Below, one piece after another: positions 1 through 7,612 of a stretch of 11,048 nt of DNA; position 1 is the first letter of the stretch, and every line of letters starts with the position of its first letter. Location of the stretch: positions 1,040,188-1,051,235 of the forward strand of contig JAHNZQ020003150.1 in NCBI GenBank assembly GCA_019155205.2. Direction: 5' to 3'. This DNA is from Gracilaria vermiculophylla (taxonomy: Eukaryota > Rhodophyta > Florideophyceae > Gracilariales > Gracilariaceae). The notes beneath the pieces were generated by a model. The model was given only the letters and a program-made list of their open reading frames with translations, was not told where the DNA came from and searched no databases. The translations under genes were made by a program, and so were the position numbers.

Positions 1-1200
1 TATTTTTCTTGTACAATAAATAAAACTCTTCCATGATTCAGAAGCGTTCTTCTCATACATATGAAACCTGACATTATTAACCTGCATTTGACAGAAAAAT
101 GAAATTCATAGAAACAGTCCTTTTCATATTATGAGTTTCTGTAGCATTCCGCGCCTTGAAGCATCATGAGTCTTACGCAGCGATAAACTAAGCTGTTGAA
201 TGTTCAAATATTTTTCGTAAAAGTCACGCAGATTAGCCAATAGAGTAAATTTATATCTGTCTTTTGTGTCATTCATTTCCAAGTTATCCTCAATGCTCAA
301 TTAATGTTGACTATATATATTATGATTATAGGTATTTTCGTTTCCCATAACCATGTTTCTGATTACTTGACATTAAATCAACGGCAGTGAATACAAAGAA
401 AATATAGATAATTTAATAAAATGACAGCTTTAATTAACTTTTTGGAAATGCATAGATTTAATTCATTTCCAACGAGCTGTTTTCTTAGAAAAATGGGTTA
501 GATTTGAAATCTTAAACAGAATGAAAAAGCTTATTTCATTTAATTGCTTGTACTATTGAAGGAAAGCGAAGTAAACTCCTCCTCATCATGATTTCTGATT
601 CGAAATAGCCATTAACATATAGTTGCAACCTCGCAAATAAAAAGATACACCGCTTTTTTTCTATATAAAAATAGACTATGCTATTAACAAGCCTAAATTG
701 AAAACGCAAAAACACCTGATCCATTCTTGTTTTTCTTTTTTATTATTTGGCTTCTTCTACATGTACTAATTTAATTGTTTCCTTCACATAGAAAATACAT
801 TTTTTTGTAAGTGCGGTGAGTCCCGGGAAAAGCGAATCAGCAAACAATTTAAATTGCAGAATTACTAAGAGGTCGAGTTTTTTGCTGAAAGTTCTGAATA
901 TTCAGCACAGTTACAGATTTATTTTTATTCTTCTGAAAAGTAGCATAAGTAGATGGATCTAGCCAGCCAGCTTGTACGCTAAAGTATTGAACATTCTAAA
1001 TATAGAAATACAATCCACGGTATTTTTCAATTGACACTGAGGAATATATCTCCTGAGCTGCCTTTTGAAATGAAGAGAGACAACTAGAGAATATATATTA
1101 GTTGACACTTTCTCTGGTTTTATAGAGTGAAAAAATGAGTCTTATTACACCTCTTGTTTCTTCAAATATGATAGCATATCTAGAACACATCTCGAAAGAG
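1..1200. other. AT-rich intergenic DNA, no gene recognised
   Basis: Both strands are AT-rich with frequent stops in all frames. The only long-ish frame (536-724, minus) is low-complexity and resembles no family I know. A 6-bp stem, CAACTA at 1081-1086 against TAGTTG at 1099-1104, encloses an AT-rich loop and is probably chance in such DNA. I see no RNA gene, LTR or transposon end here. Confidence 0.6.
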
Positions 1201-1686
1201 AAAACAAGTCATCTTGAGCCAAAATGTGAGTTATTCATTTCGTGGCCAACAGTATCCTGCAGTAATAGTGAGACAGATGAAAACACGCCGTCCAAATAAA
1301 GCGCTCTATATTGAACCCGGCAACCGGTTTGTGTTGGTAATGTGTTGCTTTTCATTCTCGCGTAGTGTATCAGCTCGAAGTAGGTCGTTCTCCGCCTGCC
1401 GTCTCCTTGTTGAACGACAAGCGTGCAAATAGCTGGAGTCAATCTGTTAATGAATAGAGTACAACGCTCGTCAGCTCAATAAACGTTGCCACATATGTGG
1501 AAGGCTTTTTCGAGTCTTCCTAAAATCTCAATCTCCGATTCTTTTGGGCGGGTGCTTCGTGTGCTTCAAGGCGACAATCGCTCCTTCGATCGCCCTTCTC
1601 GTGATATAAGAGCAGAACAAATATTGGTGAGCCTGAAGCGAACAGGTATCATCTGTTTTAGAGGCTACGGAAGAATCTTTCACTGA
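1201..1686. other. GC-richer left flank of the chromovirus
   Basis: Base composition rises here compared with 1-1200 and matches the right flank beyond 6976, so the two were probably one segment before the retrotransposon inserted. It contains a perfect 12-bp palindrome, CCACATATGTGG, at 1489-1500. It also contains a 7-bp perfect stem, GTCGTTC at 1384-1390 against GAACGAC at 1412-1418. Overlapping short frames on both strands at 1209-1442 show no family motif, and I do not call them genes. The part at 1528-1686 is described with the interrupted minus-strand frame. Confidence 0.5.
1528..1686 (-). pseudogene. left part of an ORF interrupted by the chromovirus (hypothetical)
   Basis: Read on the minus strand from the insertion point, this stretch is open for 52 codons before a TGA. 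If the element and one GTTAT copy are removed, codon phase continues without a break from the minus-strand frame at 6971-7168, giving about 118 codons. No domain is recognised and there is no known start or splice signal. Two open stretches share a frame by chance about one time in three, so support is modest. It could be an exon of a host gene, part of an older transposon, or noise. Confidence 0.3.
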
Positions 1687-1691
1687 GTTAT
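1687..1691. repeat. target-site duplication GTTAT (left copy)
   Basis: GTTAT directly precedes the outer end of the left LTR, and the same five bases follow the right LTR at 6971-6975. A 5-bp duplication is normal for Ty3/gypsy integration. It fixes both element ends to the base. Confidence 0.93.
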
Positions 1692-1896
1692 TGTAAAAGA
1701 GGAGCAATATCGAAAATTGAACTTCACGTTTACACACTGCAACGATGAAAGCTACTGCTTCTCGTCATCTTGATACAAAAATCCGTTCCTCTTGTAGGAT
1801 GGGTTTTTGTATTTGAATTCTATTGTGCAATATGAATTTGAAATGAACGGGTGCTAGGTATTACTATAAGGAGTCGTCACGTAATACTATATTACA
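1692..1896 (-). repeat. 3' LTR of the chromovirus
   Basis: This 205-bp copy aligns without gaps to 6766-6970, with about 25 mismatches by hand count. Its ends are TGTAA and TTACA, a perfect 5-bp inverted repeat of the TG...CA type. The pol reading frame runs a few bases into it and stops at 1887-1889. LTRs carry the promoter and RNA-processing signals, but I could not place a convincing TATA box or AATAAA in either copy. Confidence 0.95.
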
Positions 1897-1909
1897 TTCA
1901 CCCCATTCT
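1897..1909 (-). promoter_or_regulatory. polypurine tract of the chromovirus
   Basis: On the minus strand AGAATGGGGTGAA abuts the first base of the 3' LTR. Twelve or thirteen purine-rich bases with a G4 core in exactly this place match the plus-strand primer of Ty3/gypsy elements, where an RNase H-resistant RNA primes second-strand DNA synthesis. Confidence 0.8.
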
Positions 1910-1931
1910 TGAAAGTAAGTGTCCTCGCTGA

Positions 1932-2081
1932 TTTCTGAAAGTCGTGGATGCGATCCTTGCAGTTGTGCAATTCGCTTTTCGCCATCCATATCGCGTTTTC
2001 TGGTGCATCATTTTCAAATTGAACCAGATAGTAAATTTTTTTTCGAGACTTCTTCTTATCCAGAACTGCTTTCACCTCTTG
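1932..2081 (-). other. chromodomain of the chromovirus integrase
   Basis: About 50 residues at the pol C-terminus follow the chromodomain pattern: an E-V-x-x-V-L strand, a basic turn, a YLVQF strand, NAIW and a closing helix with NC and IHDF. In chromoviruses this domain steers integration toward modified histones, typically heterochromatin. The usual KWKG motif reads QFEN, replacing one aromatic cage residue. I call it from pattern alone. Confidence 0.8.
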
Positions 2082-2501
2082 TTCCATATTTCCATCAGCA
2101 TCAATAACTACTGACAATGACGAGGTATCGTTCTCTGGTCTGACATACTTCTTAAGCTTTGACATGTGAAAGACGTTGTGTGCTCGCTTCATAGTCGGCG
2201 GCAACTCGACTTTGTACGTCATGGGCCGCAGTACTTCAGTCACGGCAAGCGGACCGACAAACGCCGGTCTCCACTTCTTCGGTAGATCGGAACGAGCATG
2301 AAGGCCAGTACCGGCAAGCTCTAGCATCACCAAATCTCTGACGCAAAAGGAACCCTCTCTCCGTTTTTGGTTGGCATAGTACACCTGTCGAGCTTGTGCG
2401 ACAGCCACGTTATCCTGTGCAGCAGACTGAAACATCTTACGTCGTTCCAGTGTTTCAATTGCAGCATCATACTGTTCTCCAGCTCCTGCGTATCAGCTCA
2501 A

Positions 2502-2506
2502 TTGCG
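2502..2506. repeat. target-site duplication TTGCG (left copy) of the TRIM
   Basis: TTGCG sits just outside the left 79-bp repeat and is repeated exactly at 2816-2820, just outside the right one. A 5-bp duplication shows the whole 309-bp unit arrived by integrase-type insertion rather than by tandem duplication. Confidence 0.93.
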
Positions 2507-2585
2507 TGTTGGAAAACAGATGAGCTATTTGCGCTATACTCTCTTGTGACACAGGGCGCGCAGTTCACCATTCGAACTATCAACA
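2507..2585 (-). repeat. 3' LTR of the TRIM
   Basis: These 79 bp are identical by eye to 2737-2815, with inverted TGTTG/CAACA ends. On the minus strand this is the downstream copy, preceded by the purine-rich tract at 2586-2600. It is very short for an LTR but within the range known for TRIMs. Confidence 0.9.
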
Positions 2586-2600
2586 CGCCCCCTCGCCCTG
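2586..2600 (-). promoter_or_regulatory. polypurine tract of the TRIM
   Basis: On the minus strand AGGGCGAGGGGGCG ends directly at the 3' LTR. The other orientation offers no purine tract at the matching place, so this sets the element's direction. Two C bases interrupt the purines. Confidence 0.6.
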
Positions 2601-2690
2601 TACTTTCTTACAGAACGAGACCTCGAGCTTACAGTAGCCAATCTTCACTACTGCTGTACACCTGTACAATTTCTCAGGCTCAGGTCACTT

Positions 2691-2707
2691 CTGGGAGTCG
2701 AACCCAG
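2691..2707 (-). other. T-arm/B-box-like hairpin inside the TRIM
   Basis: On the minus strand CTGGGTTCGACTCCCAG forms a perfect 5-bp stem with a 7-nt loop, the exact geometry of a tRNA T-arm. Positions 2694-2704 read GGTTCGACTCC, a full match to the RNA polymerase III B-box consensus GGTTCGANTCC. No good A box is found at normal tRNA spacing. It may be a relic of a tRNA-derived SINE or a working promoter part. Confidence 0.6.
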
Positions 2708-2721
2708 GGTCCTAGCGATTA

Positions 2722-2736
2722 GCTGGGCCCATAACC
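2722..2736 (-). promoter_or_regulatory. primer-binding site for half tRNA-iMet
   Basis: On the minus strand GGTTATGGGCCCAGC follows the last base of the 5' LTR with no gap. Its complement, GCTGGGCCCATAACC, is the anticodon arm of eukaryotic initiator tRNA-Met. From memory, Drosophila copia has the same motif in the same position and is primed by a 5' half of that tRNA rather than by its 3' CCA end. Fifteen contiguous bases at the exact expected place make chance unlikely. Confidence 0.85.
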
Positions 2737-2815
2737 TGTTGGAAAACAGATGAGCTATTTGCGCTATACTCTCTTGTGACACAGGGCGCGCAGTTCACCA
2801 TTCGAACTATCAACA
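2737..2815 (-). repeat. 5' LTR of the TRIM
   Basis: This is the second identical 79-bp copy. On the minus strand it is upstream, ending CAACA directly against the tRNA-iMet complementary site. Confidence 0.9.
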
Positions 2816-2820
2816 TTGCG
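2816..2820. repeat. target-site duplication TTGCG (right copy) of the TRIM
   Basis: This is an exact copy of 2502-2506. Removing the TRIM and one copy restores the phase of the integrase frame on either side, as expected: 314 inserted bases shift the frame and their removal corrects it. Confidence 0.93.
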
Positions 2821-3736
2821 ACTGTGGCACGAATCCGGGGTCTACCTCGAACGGAGTGAGCTTTGTGCTTTTGTGTCTCGTAGGGTTGTATTCGAACTTC
2901 AATGCACTTAGCATCAAACCCCAATCCTTGGGATTCTTCTGGATAACCTGCCGTAACATCTGACTCAAAGTGCGGATAGTGTTCTCACTTTGTCCGTCCG
3001 TCTGCGGGTGTCCCTTATTTACCATGTTCTTCTCGATGTTCAACATCTCTGTGATACTTTCAAAATACTTCGCTGTTAATAGAGGATCTCTGTCCAAGAT
3101 GATCTTGATGGGCATTCCGTGTTTGGAAAATACGTTATCAAACAAAATTTGAACTGCATCCGCCGAAGTGATTTCCTTATTCGTAGGAATGAAAATGCCG
3201 CGTTTCTATAGCTTTTCAACAATGACAAATACTGAGTGATTCCCTCTCTGTAATGTAGGGAATTCTGTCCAGAAATCCATCGTCAACACCTCCCAATATC
3301 GGTTAAGAACTGCATGAGGTTGTAGTATTCCCTTTCTTATCGAACGTTCTTCTTTGTTTTGTTGACAATTATGGCAATAACCAACAAACTTAGCGACGTC
3401 TTTGTACATTCCCCTCCAGTAAAAGTGTTTCGCACACTGATAGAAGGTTTTCTCAACGCCAAAATGGGCGGATATGTAGACTTCAGCAATAACTTCGTTT
3501 CGTAGGTTTCCTGTCTTTGGTACGAAAAGTCTTTTGGAGCCTGCTACAGTCAAGTACAGCTTGTTGTTTTCCAGTTGGTAGTTACTACCATACATCTGTA
3601 CCTTATTCGAGTGTGGTCCTTTTTTCTTCAAAATCCCAGCGATTAATTCCGTGGACCATTCTTCCTTGGCGTAGCTCTCCTGAATTCTTCGTACAAAAGT
3701 ACTGTCTTTCCAATGTGGCGCTTTCATCATCACTGA

Positions 3737-4312
3737 GCTTTCCACTTTCCTGCTCAAATCGTCCGCCGCACCGTTCTTTGACCCTGATAAATGCTCCACT
3801 GTGAAATTGTAGCTCTGTAGCTCATCTTTCCATCGCATCTGTCTACCTGTCAGTTTGGTCTTCGACTGTAGATATTTGATTGGTTCATGATCTGTCCTCA
3901 AGATGAAAGGCCTATCTCGGAGGTAGTCTGCCCAATTTCTTAGTGCAGTCATTACTGCTAAGAGCTCCTGATCACCTGTGTCCCATCTCGTCTCTGTGTC
4001 GGTCAATCTGTGAGAGAGGTATGCAACTGGATGACCTTCTTGCTCCAATGTGGCTTCCCCAGCATTCTTCGACGAATCGGTACTCGGGACGAATGGTTTT
4101 GCGGACGGAGGGTGTCTTAGAAGAGGTGCATTTGTTATCAACTGCCTAACATTCTTGAACGCATTCTCTTCTCCTTCTCGTCATCTGAACTCCTTCTCGC
4201 GCGTTATATTTGTCATAGGCAATACACCAGCAGAGTAGTTCTTCACAAAGCGTCTGTAGATATTAGCAAGACCTAAAAATCTTTTAACTTCCTTCAAATT
4301 CTTTGGTGTGGG
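3737..4312 (-). pseudogene. chromovirus RT thumb and RNase H, broken
   Basis: This part of pol holds the end of reverse transcriptase, with the conserved LGLANIYRRFV stretch (near 4260), and then RNase H, which removes RNA from the RNA-DNA hybrid. RNase H acidic positions are visible as TDSS (near 4078), DQELLAV (Glu near 3967), LRTDHEPI (Asp near 3892) and GAADDLSR (near 3760). Two in-frame stops, TAG at 4313-4315 and TGA at 4181-4183, fall where the family usually has tryptophan, so both fit TGG mutated by G-to-A change. The frame then continues into integrase without a gap. Confidence 0.9.
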
Positions 4313-4315
4313 CTA

Positions 4316-5045
4316 GTCTTCAACGGCTTTCACCAAACTTCTCTGTGTGCTTATGCCCTTAGGAATAACATTGTAACCCAAGTACTCTACTTCGTCATGT
4401 CCCAACATGCACTTGCTCGGTCGTAGGTAGAGTTTGTGTCTCCGAAAAAATCTCGAATACACGTCTCAGATATCTCTTATGTTCTTCTACCGTGTTACTG
4501 TATATCAGAATATCGTCCAAATACAGTACCATGTATTCGCCAAGAAGCTCTTGAAATAGACTGGCTAGCAGTGGTAAAAACGCTGCTGGAGCGTTCGTCA
4601 AACCACAACACAAGACACGCCATTCGAAAGAACCAAACCGGGTCCTAATAGCTGTCTTATGACAGTCTTCTTCTCTCAGTCTCATCTGATGATATCCCTA
4701 AATAAGATCCAGCTGGGAAAAGATTGTTGCCCCAGCTACCTGATCGATCGTCTCATCAATCAGAGGGATAGGGCTTGAATCCGGAATTGTGATCTTATTC
4801 AAAGCCCTATAATCGCATACCATGCGAAGATCGCCGTTCTTTTTCTTAAGGAAGAATACTGGCGCGCCGAAAGGAGAGGATGAAGGACGAAGCATTCCTC
4901 TATCAAGGCACTTCTGCAGTTGAACTCTCAGTTCTTTCAGATCCTTTGGCGATAGGCGAATCACCGGTCGTACGGGAGGGGTTTTTCCTGGTTTCAAGTT
5001 GATTTCGAAATCCATTCCTCGGCTTGGTGGGAGTTCTTCTGGCAA
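4316..5045 (-). pseudogene. chromovirus reverse transcriptase, broken
   Basis: Reverse transcriptase copies the element RNA into DNA. The fingers and palm are recognisable in order: ELPPSRG and GMLRPSSSPFGAPV, then DLRMVCDYRALN, the first catalytic Asp in FSQLDL (near 4710), GLTNAPAAF, and the YLDD box at 4512-4523 with both catalytic Asp residues. Damage includes a TAG at 4698-4700 directly after FSQLDLI and a frameshift at the A6 run 4445-4450 (T6 on the coding strand). A second frameshift at the A7 run 5054-5060 separates RT from the protease part. Apart from these, the codons read smoothly and look like a once functional gene. Confidence 0.92.
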
Positions 5046-5049
5046 TTCC

Positions 5050-5613
5050 TTATAAAAAAATGTCTTGATACTCTGCGATTATTCCTTTGAAGTCTTTTAG
5101 GGCTTCCATTTTTCCTAAGTGAGATGGAATTGTTTCTGTAATCCGTGCCATGTACAACTCACAGTTGCCCTTCTTCAATACGCGAGTCATTTTCTTAAAA
5201 GACATTCTCTTCACAAAGGTCGTGGTGCTGGATTTTGAACTCTTCTTTGGTAGAACCTTCCCTCGTGAGCCGTCCCGTTTCGTTAACGTCAATACGTTGT
5301 TGGACCAGTTAACCGCTGGGTTGTGGTTCTTTAACCGTGATCTTCCGATAATCAACAGTGGTGTGTTGCCTTCGCTGTCCATATCGAGGAGAAACACACT
5401 TTCTGTAGCTAAGCATCCCTTGATGGTCAAAACTGCTGTTACTTAACCTGCGACAGGCCTAACAGTCTTGTCCCCAAGTTCCAGTTCGACATTTTCTGTG
5501 TTCTGAATCTCAAAACCAGACTTCTTAGCAGTGGCCAATGCCATGAAGTTGTAGGACGCGAACGAATCAAGTACCACTGTCACAGAATGACCCCAAAAGT
5601 GTTCGGCATACAT
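5050..5613 (-). pseudogene. chromovirus aspartic protease region, broken
   Basis: This segment lies between gag and RT and fits a retropepsin-like protease, which cuts the Gag-Pol polyprotein. The active-site motif, normally D-S/T-G-A, reads LDSFAS (near 5568), so the conserved Gly is Phe. The second half shows LLIIGRSRLKNHNP, matching the family's ILG-MDWL-HNP pattern. In-frame stops are a TGA at 5614-5616 just upstream of an ATG at 5611-5613 and a TAA at 5443-5445. The frame differs from gag, so the original was either a frameshifted gag-pol or a fused frame since broken. Confidence 0.8.
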
Positions 5614-5636
5614 TCAGTTTTCCTCTTCTGCTACGG

Positions 5637-6695
5637 TCATTGCAGAGAAACAAGACCTCTCACTACAACCTCCGAGAGCCGCCCCAGCGTGCGGCTGTAC
5701 TCGTTTTTTGAGTTGGCCTTCGCTTCGTCCATTCTTTCAGAGCGACAAGGATGCTTCGGGTCGCTCCAGCCTTTTCTACCTCATTTGAAATACCTGTCAT
5801 ACTTTCTGTACAAAGTGTTCTCCCCTTTTTTGGGTGGACCCCAGCAAACGGAACTGTCGTCTTTAGCATCCTTCCTGTTGTCAAAGGTCTTGTTACGTGT
5901 CTTAGTCCCTTTTTTATCGTGCACTTTGCTGTCTCCGTGAGCATTCATCTGAAACTAGCCACTGAGTTTCATAGAAAGCTCCAGCGTATTAGCATAAGCA
6001 TAGGCTACATTAATGCTCGGGCGACCTGTAGGATCAAGGGGTTGGGAGTCCGGGAAGCTTTCTGCAAAATTTTCTGTGTAGGCTTTAGGCAAGGTGTTGA
6101 AAAAGTAGATGTACGCTTCATTAGTCGGAGTGCCACACAATGAAATCAAATCCTCGAAGAGGCCAAGATGTTCATTAAAGTCCTTAGAATCTTTCAGTTT
6201 GATATCCATTAACTGCACTCGAGCAGCGGCTTTCCCGTTTGCCGGTACGAATTCACGAAACATTTCTTGCTTCAGTTCTGCGAGAGTCTTTGGCTTCTGA
6301 TTTTTGCGTTCTAAACAGAGTATCCAGGATGCTACTGGATCTTGCAAGTGACATTCAGCCAGAGCAATCATCCTTTCCTCCGGGTAGTTGCACAATGAGC
6401 CGTACTTCTCTATTGAATAGAAAAAGCTTTTCACCCTCTCAGATTTGCGATCTGTGACTGATTCTTTAAAGATTGGAACCGGAAGAGCCTTAAATGCACT
6501 AGCTCCAATATTCAAGTGGCCTCCATGATTACTCTGACGGTCATTCAGCTGACTCTGGAGAGTCGAAATGAGATTGGCCTGGTTCTGAACAGTACTTTGC
6601 AGTTGTGTCAGATGCTGCAGTACCTCTGAGACATCAACTGTGTGGGCGACCTCGTTCTCAGTACCGTTCCTTCGGCTTCGCGTTCCAGAGCTCAT
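5637..6695 (-). pseudogene. chromovirus gag, broken
   Basis: Gag forms the virus-like particle that packages the element RNA. The ATG at 6693-6695 opens a 246-codon frame about 70 bases downstream of the 5' LTR. Residues 20-55 look coiled-coil with many Gln and Leu. Residues 70-210 match the retrotransposon Gag capsid pattern, with a central VASW, then ELKQEMFREFVP. A TAG at 5955-5957 interrupts the frame, which then stays open through a basic region to a decayed CCHC zinc knuckle near 5750-5800. There the second Cys is a TGA (5781-5783), the first is Tyr and the His is Trp; only the last Cys is in place. The gag frame finally closes at 5637. Confidence 0.9.
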
Positions 6696-6745
6696 CTTCG
6701 CTCAAGACGAGTGTTTGCGTGTCTGGGCCATTTAGCGGATAGGAT

Positions 6746-6763
6746 CCTCTTGCGATGGAACCA
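6746..6763 (-). promoter_or_regulatory. candidate primer-binding site of the chromovirus
   Basis: On the minus strand, two bases after the 5' LTR, TGGTTCCATCGCAAGAGG begins with the TGG expected to pair with a tRNA CCA end. TGGTTCC would suit a tRNA ending GGAACCA, as some tRNA-Glu do, but the remaining bases do not match a tRNA I can name. Position supports the call; primer identity is open. Confidence 0.55.
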
Positions 6764-6765
6764 AA

Positions 6766-6970
6766 TGTAAGAGAGGAGCACTATCGACAATCGAACTTCA
6801 CATTTACACACTGCAACGATGGAAGATACTGCTTTTCATCATCTTGATGCAAAAAGCGGTTCCTCTTGTAGGAAGGGTTTTGATATTTGATTTCTATTGA
6901 GCAATATGAATTTGAAATAAACGGGTGCTAGGTAATACCGTAAGAAGTCGTCATGTAATAGTGTATTACA
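6766..6970 (-). repeat. 5' LTR of the chromovirus
   Basis: This is the upstream LTR copy in the sense direction, 205 bp with TGTAA/TTACA ends, aligning gap-free to 1692-1896. The first part on the minus strand contains TGTAATA and TATTACA, a short inverted repeat at the LTR start. Mismatches are spread along the whole length, as expected for neutral decay. Confidence 0.95.
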
Positions 6971-6975
6971 GTTAT
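6971..6975. repeat. target-site duplication GTTAT (right copy)
   Basis: This is an exact copy of 1687-1691, directly outside the right LTR. Confidence 0.93.
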
Positions 6976-7168
6976 ACTGATCTTTTGCATTTCCTCGTAT
7001 AAAAGACGACCGACTGATATAAGCTTGACCTTCACTCATGGAGAGTATGCTGGCTTTCGGTTCAAAGGGTGAAAATGAGTCCAGTACCATAATTACGTCC
7101 TGCAAAGTAGACAAATGGTTGTGAAACGTGAGGGCCGTGGGTCTGATGCATTTTTCTTTCCTCGTCAT
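6971..7168 (-). pseudogene. right part of the ORF interrupted by the chromovirus (hypothetical)
   Basis: The minus-strand frame opens at an ATG near 7166-7168 and stays open for 66 codons to the insertion point. In the present sequence it runs on into the LTR. With the element and one GTTAT removed it continues in phase into 1528-1686 and ends after about 118 codons. A TGA lies a few codons upstream of the ATG. No motif is recognised. Codon choice looks compatible with coding, but the length is not decisive. The direction is the same as the frame at 7613-7987, so both could be parts of one older gene or element. Confidence 0.3.
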
Positions 7169-7189
7169 ACGGGTTGGGGCGATTCAAAC

Positions 7190-7612
7190 TGGAATTCACC
7201 AAACTGTATGACCTGTAGCCTAATAGGCTCTCATACTAGAGATCCTTCTGTCAAATATCCTTCAAGCCAGCGTGTTTCCTACCCTTCTGTCGGCCGTGTA
7301 CCACGCCTGAAATGGGAGAATATCGTGAATGCGTCTGAGGAGGGCTATTCGTTAAGCTTCAGAGGAATCTGACGGCATGGACTACATTGCGCGATTAGAA
7401 CGCTCAGTAGACTGCGTGTCTAACGCGGGCCATGAATTTATGCTTCAGAAGAATCCGAGAGCGTAGCACCCATTGGGCGATGAAAACGCTCATTGGAATG
7501 TGATGAATCCGATCCGTAACCCAGAGTATGCCTCCTTTTCGAATACTCTTTCAGAGCGTTCCGGCGAGAATGGTCACGCGAGTTCTTTAATGAAACGTTG
7601 GCAGCCGTCTTT
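7190..7612. other. non-coding stretch with scattered stem-loops
   Basis: No reading frame here resembles a known family. Several perfect short stems are visible. The best is at 7206-7236, where GTATGA pairs with TCATAC outside and AGCCT pairs with AGGCT inside. GAGTAT at 7524-7529 pairs with ATACTC at 7543-7548. AATGAAA at 7589-7595 pairs with TTTCATT at 7611-7617. They may be parts of an old element or structured transcript. Confidence 0.4.

Larger units (their letters stand above)
2507..2815 (-). mobile_element. TRIM-like miniature LTR retrotransposon (copia-type PBS)
   Basis: This 309-bp non-coding element consists of two identical 79-bp direct repeats (2507-2585 and 2737-2815), each bounded by TGTTG and CAACA, around a 151-bp centre. 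It is flanked by TTGCG duplications. Read on the minus strand, the 15 bases directly after the 5' LTR are complementary to the anticodon arm of initiator tRNA-Met. A purine-rich tract directly precedes the 3' LTR. This is the structure of a terminal-repeat retrotransposon in miniature: it keeps the sites for priming and integration but no genes, so it must borrow enzymes. The half-tRNA priming site points to a Ty1/copia helper. Identical LTRs suggest a recent insertion relative to the host element, which it disrupts in the integrase coding region. Confidence 0.9.
1887..3745 (-). pseudogene. chromovirus integrase with C-terminal chromodomain, broken
   Basis: Integrase inserts the reverse-transcribed DNA into the chromosome. 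The zinc-binding N-terminus shows AHFG followed by CHNC (3364-3465); the first His of the usual HHCC set is not evident. The catalytic core has Asp in LTMDFW (near 3277), Asp in ILDRD (near 3094) and Glu in DGQSEN (near 2986), so the DDE triad is still present. A GPY/F-like stretch follows, with GPL in place of GPF (near 2255), then a chromodomain at 1932-2081 with YLVQF and NAIW motifs. One expected cage Trp is Phe, so histone binding may have been weak. Breaks are a TAG at 3206-3208, the nested element at 2507-2815 and a TGA at 2493-2495. Confidence 0.92.
1692..6970 (-). mobile_element. degenerate Ty3/gypsy chromovirus, full length with nested insertion
   Basis: This complete LTR retrotransposon is read on the minus strand and is 5279 bp long, or about 4965 bp without the nested element and its extra target copy. 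Order in the sense direction is 5' LTR (6766-6970), PBS, gag, protease, reverse transcriptase, RNase H, integrase with GPY/F-like region, chromodomain, polypurine tract, 3' LTR (1692-1896). The order with integrase last and a C-terminal chromodomain defines Ty3/gypsy chromoviruses. It cannot be autonomous: in-frame stops lie at 5955, 5781, 5614, 5443, 4698, 4313, 4181, 3206 and 2493 (left-hand coordinate of each stop), frameshifts near 5054 and 4445, and a 309-bp element interrupts integrase. LTR divergence of about 12 percent agrees with an old insertion. Confidence 0.95.

Noticed and set aside
1209..1442. Overlapping frames on both strands as genes
   Set aside because: They are short, lack motifs, and neither strand is clearly better than the other.
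2691..2736. A tRNA half (anticodon arm plus T-arm, anticodon-like AAT) in the TRIM centre
   Set aside because: The apparent anticodon arm overlaps the 15 nt that match tRNA-iMet in the opposite sense, which explains those bases better as a primer-binding site. Only the T-arm/B-box hairpin is kept.
2507..2815. Simple tandem duplication of a 79-bp segment
   Set aside because: Inverted TGTTG/CAACA ends and exact TTGCG duplications outside both copies require a mobile insertion.
6746..6765. Self-priming of the chromovirus as in Tf1-type elements
   Set aside because: I found no stretch of LTR complementary to the PBS region. An 8-base similarity to the LTR is in direct, not inverted, orientation.
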